The notes below the pieces were generated by a model that ran no database searches, was not told the DNA's origin, and saw only the letters and a program-made list of their open reading frames with translations. This document shows positions 59,659 through 64,000 of a DNA stretch of 64,000 bases, piece after piece. How positions within the stretch are numbered: the first letter of the stretch is position 1; every line of letters starts with the position of its first letter. The position numbers and the translations under genes are program-made. This DNA is from Linnemannia elongata (Eukaryota; Mortierellomycota; Mortierellomycetes; Mortierellales; Mortierellaceae), in NCBI GenBank assembly GCA_036320915.1, contig JAXBDG010000013.1, forward strand, positions 1,178,001 to 1,242,000, written 5' to 3'.

Positions 59659-60605
59659 ATGGTAAAAACTACAGCAGCCACGACACACTAACTTACCCAT
59701 TCACACTTGAGTTTGTCTGTTCAGCCCAGTGATCAACTCAGGAAGAGCTTTCTCAGACACGAAACAGCAGGCAACTTTTGACGCCCTACATGCATCCTAA
59801 CCACGTTCTGATGACTTTTCTTCACCTCAATAGTCTGACGCTTCCCCCAACCCCGCCGGTGCCTCCCCTCGCGCTGCTGCCATCAGGTGCGTTCCTTATT
59901 CTCAACCACTGGCGACCACTTTTCTTTAGTTTTGACCCCTTCAGGATGTTCTTTCAGGAGTGTCTGCGTTCATTCATCAGCTAAACTGACTTACGAGATG
60001 ATGGCTGATCAATCCAAGAGATGAATAACGGAGCAGACCACCCTAGCCAGCGTCGCACCTTGGATCGGATCGCCTTTGCCCTGGATAACTTTCCTACTTT
60101 ACAAAGAGATTAAACTAACCCTCGATCTCACGTTTCGATCTAATAGGAGACGCACCACCAACTCCTCGTCCAAGGAGAAGACCTCTCGCGCCCCTGGTCC
60201 CAGCACTGCCGGTATGATGCGCATCTACACCGACGACTCTCCCGGCCTCCGCGTGTAAGTTCCATCTTGCCCCGTCCACTGGGCAGCTTTCTTTTTTGCC
60301 TATTCGACTGTGAGGAGTGAAGGCTGAGAATATTGCAAGTTGAAAGGGAGGAAGGTTCTCCGAGGATCCCACCCCTTGATATCATTTCTTTTGGCGCCTC
60401 GATCAAATTATCTCACCCCTTTCAGACATATGTATGCCCCTCTTACTCAACCACTTGGACCCTCTGGAGCAAAAACTTGACCTAATCAATGTGTTTTTTA
60501 TGCTTCTCGATATTTAGTGACCCCGTTGTCGTCCTTGTCTTGTCGTTGGCTTTCATTGCCTCCGTTTTTGCTCTCCACATCTACGGAAAGTTGACCAAGG
60601 CCTAA
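59659..60605 (+). CDS. SBH1: Sec61 beta / Sbh1, protein translocon subunit
   Basis: Small tail-anchored subunit of the ER Sec61 translocon. Exons 59659-59661 (ATG only), 59834-59886, 60147-60254, 60518-60605 give 83 aa. The intron follows the start codon directly (ATG|GTAAAA ... CAATAG), giving MSDASPNPAGASPRAAAIRR. The cytosolic part ends in the conserved GMMRIYTDDSPGLRVDPVVV, followed by the membrane anchor LVLSLAFIASVFALHIYGKL and KA. Length and motif order match fungal and animal Sec61 beta. The first exon is inferred because no other upstream start gives a sensible N-terminus. Confidence 0.9.
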
Positions 60606-60780
60606 ACGGATTCTTATCTCAACAAACCATTTCAACCTACTCTCTCAGGCGACAACCTTGTACCATAACAGAAATAAATAACTAATTACCCCAGGATCAG
60701 CACTGGAACACAGTATATTTTTTTTTTTTTGGTTCATGTGGACAATCCGCTCTATGCGTTTATTATGAGGAGGGTAAATT

Positions 60781-62689
60781 CTACGTTCTTGACTCTTTGC
60801 GCATCTTGTAGGTGCAGATGGGACGCAGGATGGCAACGACCTTGACAAAGGGACCCAAGTCGTCAATAATATCCGTAATCTCCTTGTAGGCGCCAGGCTG
60901 CTCTTCAAATAACAGATCGGTATCCTCACAGATCACGCTGGATCCCAGATCGGTGGTCTGGAGGGCAGAGATCGAAGCCTGCTTCGAAGTCTGGGGCCGT
61001 TTCTGGAGAGCCTTGGCACGCGGCAGCAGACGTCCTGCGCCATGGGCCAGCGAGAAGCCGTTCTTGTCCTGGTCACCGTGGGGCATCACCAGGTATGAGA
61101 AATGACCACGGCTGCCTGGAATGACGACGAGACCACGGTCGCTGGGCGCTGCTCCCTTACGGTGGATCCAGCAGGGTCTCTGTGAGTCGATAGACTCGAT
61201 GGTCTTTTGTTCGACATTGTTGTGCCAAATGTCGAGGATCTTTGTCGCGTCTTGCTCGGCGTTCAGGCGGGTCAGGACACGGTGTGCGATCAGCTCGCGG
61301 TTAGTGCGCGCCCAGGCGCAGGCGAGGTCATGCTGCTTTAGGTAAGCCTGACCAACCTCCGATTCTGCATCGATCCCCATCAGCTTCTTCTCGGCCTTAG
61401 TCTGCATGCTATTTGAGGCCTCCAGAACAGTCTGTCCAAACTTGCGGGATCCCGAGTGAACAATCAGGTAAGTATTGGCGCCTGTAAGACCGATGGAATC
61501 ACACAGGTCCAGGTCCAATCGACTTTCGATAGTGACGAATTCCGCAAAGTGATTTCCGCCGCCTAGGGTGCCCAATTGGTCCAGGTGAGCTTTTCCAGTC
61601 TCGGTGTGCTCCTCGCCTAATTGTGAGATCAGGAACGCGTGAGGGTCGCCCTCGGTCCAGCGTCCCTCGAGACCGTGTAGTTTGTCGACAATCTTTTGGG
61701 GCTTGATTCCTGACGACAACCTCGTCCTGTACACAGCCATTCCGCATCCCTAATTCAGATTTTGTACATGACGTGTCAGAGAATTGTATGTCTGGAGGCT
61801 GCCAAATAACAAAAGTCCGCAATGGACAAGAGGCAACGGGTGTAGACTTACAATGTCGTTTCCAATCAATGCTGGGTAAATGAACTTTTGCGTGATAAAC
61901 GTCACGCCAATCGGGTACTGGTTACCTATGAATATGCAATTGAAAAACGATAACCTATTCGTCAGTATTATGTTGACCAGCAAAACTTATCAACAACAGA
62001 CCTAGAAACAAGAGCTTGCTCAATTACCTGGATGAAGATCGGGTTGACCGACAACTTTGCGCATCCCGGGGAGCATGGCTGTCCTGTTCAATTGAGCGTT
62101 GGCTTCGGGGTCGACAAAGCTCTTCTTGGCGAGGATCGAGATCGTGGCAGAGACTTCCGAATTGATGAGTAATGAATCAAAGTCCAAGTCTGTTGTTGTT
62201 GAGGCAGTGTTGTTCTTGTTCTCGTCTGTGGATGTTGTGGTTGTGGTATCATCACCTTCCTTAGTTGCTGATGGTGTTGCAGATACTGCAACTCCTGTAG
62301 CCGGTGATGGTTCTTGACGTGTCTGACCAACATATCCCTCTCCACAAGAAACGTAGATAAGGCTATCGTTATCACGAAGTTTAAATCGACAACAATGGCA
62401 TTAGTACCGTAAATCACAAAAACATTGGGTGAGGTCGAATTGAGCGAGAAACGTATTACAAGGCGGGGTACCTGTCCTGCGCGACCTTGCCATTCTTTAA
62501 CCATGATGGGTCAGCGAGCTCGATGCCATGGTTGAGGTAAAGAGTCTTTGCCTTCTTGAGTCGCAACTTATTTTTAGCCAAGGTCAAGATATCAGTCAAC
62601 GGATCGGAGGCCTCTTCTACTTTGAGAATGACGGCGGATTTCTGTGTTTGCTTGGCGTTGTTGACGAGTGTGAGGCGGATTGAGGGCAT
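60781..62689 (-). CDS. RtcB-family RNA ligase with N-terminal beta-grasp/doublecortin-like domain
   Basis: RtcB joins 2',3'-cyclic phosphate or 3'-phosphate ends to 5'-OH ends using Mn2+ and GTP. Exons (minus) 62689-62472, 62362-62028, 61925-61852, 61749-60781 give 531 aa. Residues 1-90 are not RtcB: RLTLVNNA, KNKLRLKKAKTLYLNHG, and DSLIYVSCGEGYVG form a beta-grasp/doublecortin-like pattern; then a Thr-rich linker to about 135. The catalytic part has PGMRKVVGQPDLHPGNQYPIG, the metal Cys211 in DIGCGM, TLGGGNHFAEF, VHSGSRKFGQ, a HRKGAAPSDRG loop and the GMP-accepting His near 445 in LAHGAGRLLPR. The DIGCGM motif and the short C-terminus (ILRPICTYKMRKESRT) are those of the RtcB type that in bacteria accompanies release factor H, not of the animal tRNA ligase RTCB. 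Divergent from Mago nashi (315 bp). Confidence 0.88.
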
Positions 62690-63004
62690 TATTGTTGTGT
62701 AATTAGTGGTTATCGGAAGTAATGAAGGTGGTATTAAAGGGTAACAGGGAGAAAGGTGGGAAATGATAAAGAGAGGAGGAATGAAAGACCTCAGAACCAC
62801 AACCTTTAAATACGTCTCGACAAAGCCCAAAAAACTGCGGGCACAGGCCTTTGAGTGTATCGTCATATCACATGACCGCCTGCGGTAATTGCAGCTGCGA
62901 CCGTCAAGTGTTCTTAACGTCATAGACACTTCAGGCCCCAAAGAGGAGAAGAGGCGAATCAGCCTCTTCTCCTCTTTGCATTTCACTATCACACTTTTCA
63001 CATC
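62690..63004. promoter_or_regulatory. Compact divergent promoter, RtcB-like / Mago nashi
   Basis: 315 bp separate the two start codons, so promoter elements must be shared or interleaved. No coding sequence supported. Confidence 0.55.
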
Positions 63005-64000
63005 ATGCCAGCAGAGGAATTCTACGTGAGATACTAGTACGTCAACTACTCTTGCTCGCATTCGCGGAACTTGGAGCATGGCTGACAGGACAGGGCAGGA
63101 CAACTTTCACTCTCTCAATGCTGGCGACAAATGACAGCAAGCCCTTTCCTTTGGACTAGATGCACAGCTGGGATTGTCGCAATTTTTTTTGGTGGCGACT
63201 TGGGAGACGTGGATGTTACTTTGAACCCACCCCCCTAAGCATGGACAAAACTATCAACTCAGCAAGCAAAAAGTCCTCAAGGAGCCATGTTATTTCCAGC
63301 ATTTGATACTAATTCGACCCTCCACATTTTGTCTGCTACTGTAACTAGCTCCGGCCATCAGGGACGATATGGACACGAGTTCATCGAGTTTGAATTCCAT
63401 GCCGATGGACGCTGCCGATATGCCAACAACTCCAACTACAGGAATGACTCTTTGATCAAGAAGGAGAGTACGTTTCTTTTCTCTCCGCCCCACACTCTTC
63501 TGTTTGCCAACTGAACCCCAGTCGTACCTCTCTCCACAACTACAGTCGCGAATGGTGTAGAGTAGACCAACGTACTGACATCGTTATTTTGTTTTCTCGA
63601 CTCTGTGTTTTTCTAGTGACTGTGAGCCCATTGATGATCAAGGAGTTGAAGAGGATCATTGCAGATTCCGAGGTCATGAAGGAAGACGACCACAAGTGGC
63701 CAAAGAAGAATGTTGTCGGAAAGCAGGAGCTCGAGATTCGTTTCGGAAACGAGCACGTATCCTTCGAGGTAATGACACTACCTTTCGCAACTCTGAGAAG
63801 ATGGCGTTCTTTTTGGACTTGAGGGCGTCAACTGTGTACAGCTGGAAACAAACGGAGAGTAGGAGGAGAGGGGTTTTACGTCACTGAGGGACACTTGGAC
63901 AGGACAGGACAGGACAATACTGGCATTCGGTCAAGACAAAGCTATGCATTGGAACGAATTTTATATTTGGAAGAGTGCCGCTATCAAAGTTGAAATGGGA
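63005..64000 (+). CDS. MAGO: Mago nashi, exon junction complex core (3' end outside window)
   Basis: Partner of Y14 in the exon junction complex deposited on spliced mRNAs, linking splicing to localisation, translation and decay. Exons 63005-63036, 63349-63467, 63617-63768 give 101 residues; the intron opened at 63769 (GTAATG) has no fitting acceptor before 64000, so the last exon or exons are missing. The protein reads [39 protein letters not shown], then [38 protein letters not shown] and NEHVSFE. Human MAGOH is 146 aa, so about 45 residues remain. Its presence fits a genome with many introns. Confidence 0.94.

Noticed and set aside
60781..62689. Assignment as the ordinary animal-type tRNA ligase RTCB
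   Set aside because: The DIGCGM motif, N-terminal extension and short C-terminus differ from that group.

Overview
The window is nuclear DNA of an early-diverging fungus, most likely a mucoromycete of the Mortierella/Linnemannia kind (inference). The evidence is: many short spliceosomal introns per gene with GTAAGT-like donors and short TAG/CAG acceptors, pyrimidine-rich untranslated regions full of homopolymers and microsatellites, and a gene set that is fungal (DUG3, GH20 hexosaminidase, PRM10-like exporter, NADP-isocitrate dehydrogenase, Argonaute). I rebuilt exon chains by hand, checking that every join keeps frame and family motifs. All gene models are therefore sequence-based predictions without transcript support.

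Layout. 1-7.3 kb: 3' part of an NSUN5/Rcm1 rRNA methyltransferase, a 2.9 kb gap, then a large HMG-box regulator. 8.6-12 kb: Atg22-like transporter A. 12.4-19.3 kb: a 3-phosphoglycerate-dehydrogenase-like protein with its catalytic residues gone (minus), a 270 bp (GA)135 tract in its upstream region, DUG3 (plus) and an EFM2-like methyltransferase (minus). 20-25.5 kb: membrane-anchored beta-hexosaminidase (plus) converging on RFT1 (minus). 26.6-32 kb: Atg22-like transporters B and C in tandem. 32.3-40 kb: RPB8 (plus), PRM10/ThrE-type transporter (minus), acyl-protein thioesterase (minus). 40.7-45.2 kb: a gene of unknown function, a possible small membrane protein, EMC3. 45.4-52 kb: mitochondrial NADP-isocitrate dehydrogenase and a full-length Argonaute (both minus). 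52.8-55.8 kb: SAM50 and a small coiled-coil protein. 56-59.3 kb: two tandem phosphomannomutase genes. 59.7 kb to the end: Sec61 beta, an RtcB-type RNA ligase with an added N-terminal domain, and the 5' part of Mago nashi.

Themes. Several genes serve the secretory pathway and glycosylation (two phosphomannomutases, RFT1, Sec61 beta, EMC3, hexosaminidase) or membrane and organelle biogenesis (SAM50, acyl-protein thioesterase), but the region is not a co-regulated cluster in any obvious way. Three are amino-acid or peptide handling genes (Atg22-like A, B, C; DUG3). Many gene pairs are divergent and share a short upstream region.

Most interesting points: an RtcB ligase of the type that in bacteria accompanies release factor H, fused to a beta-grasp/doublecortin-like domain; one phosphomannomutase copy with Thr-to-Pro in the catalytic DxDGT motif, next to a 374 bp tract (intron included) that is identical between the copies; three Atg22 paralogues that all keep the same 17-nt microexon; a probable dead dehydrogenase; two GC-AG introns; and very long homopolymers placed directly at splice sites.
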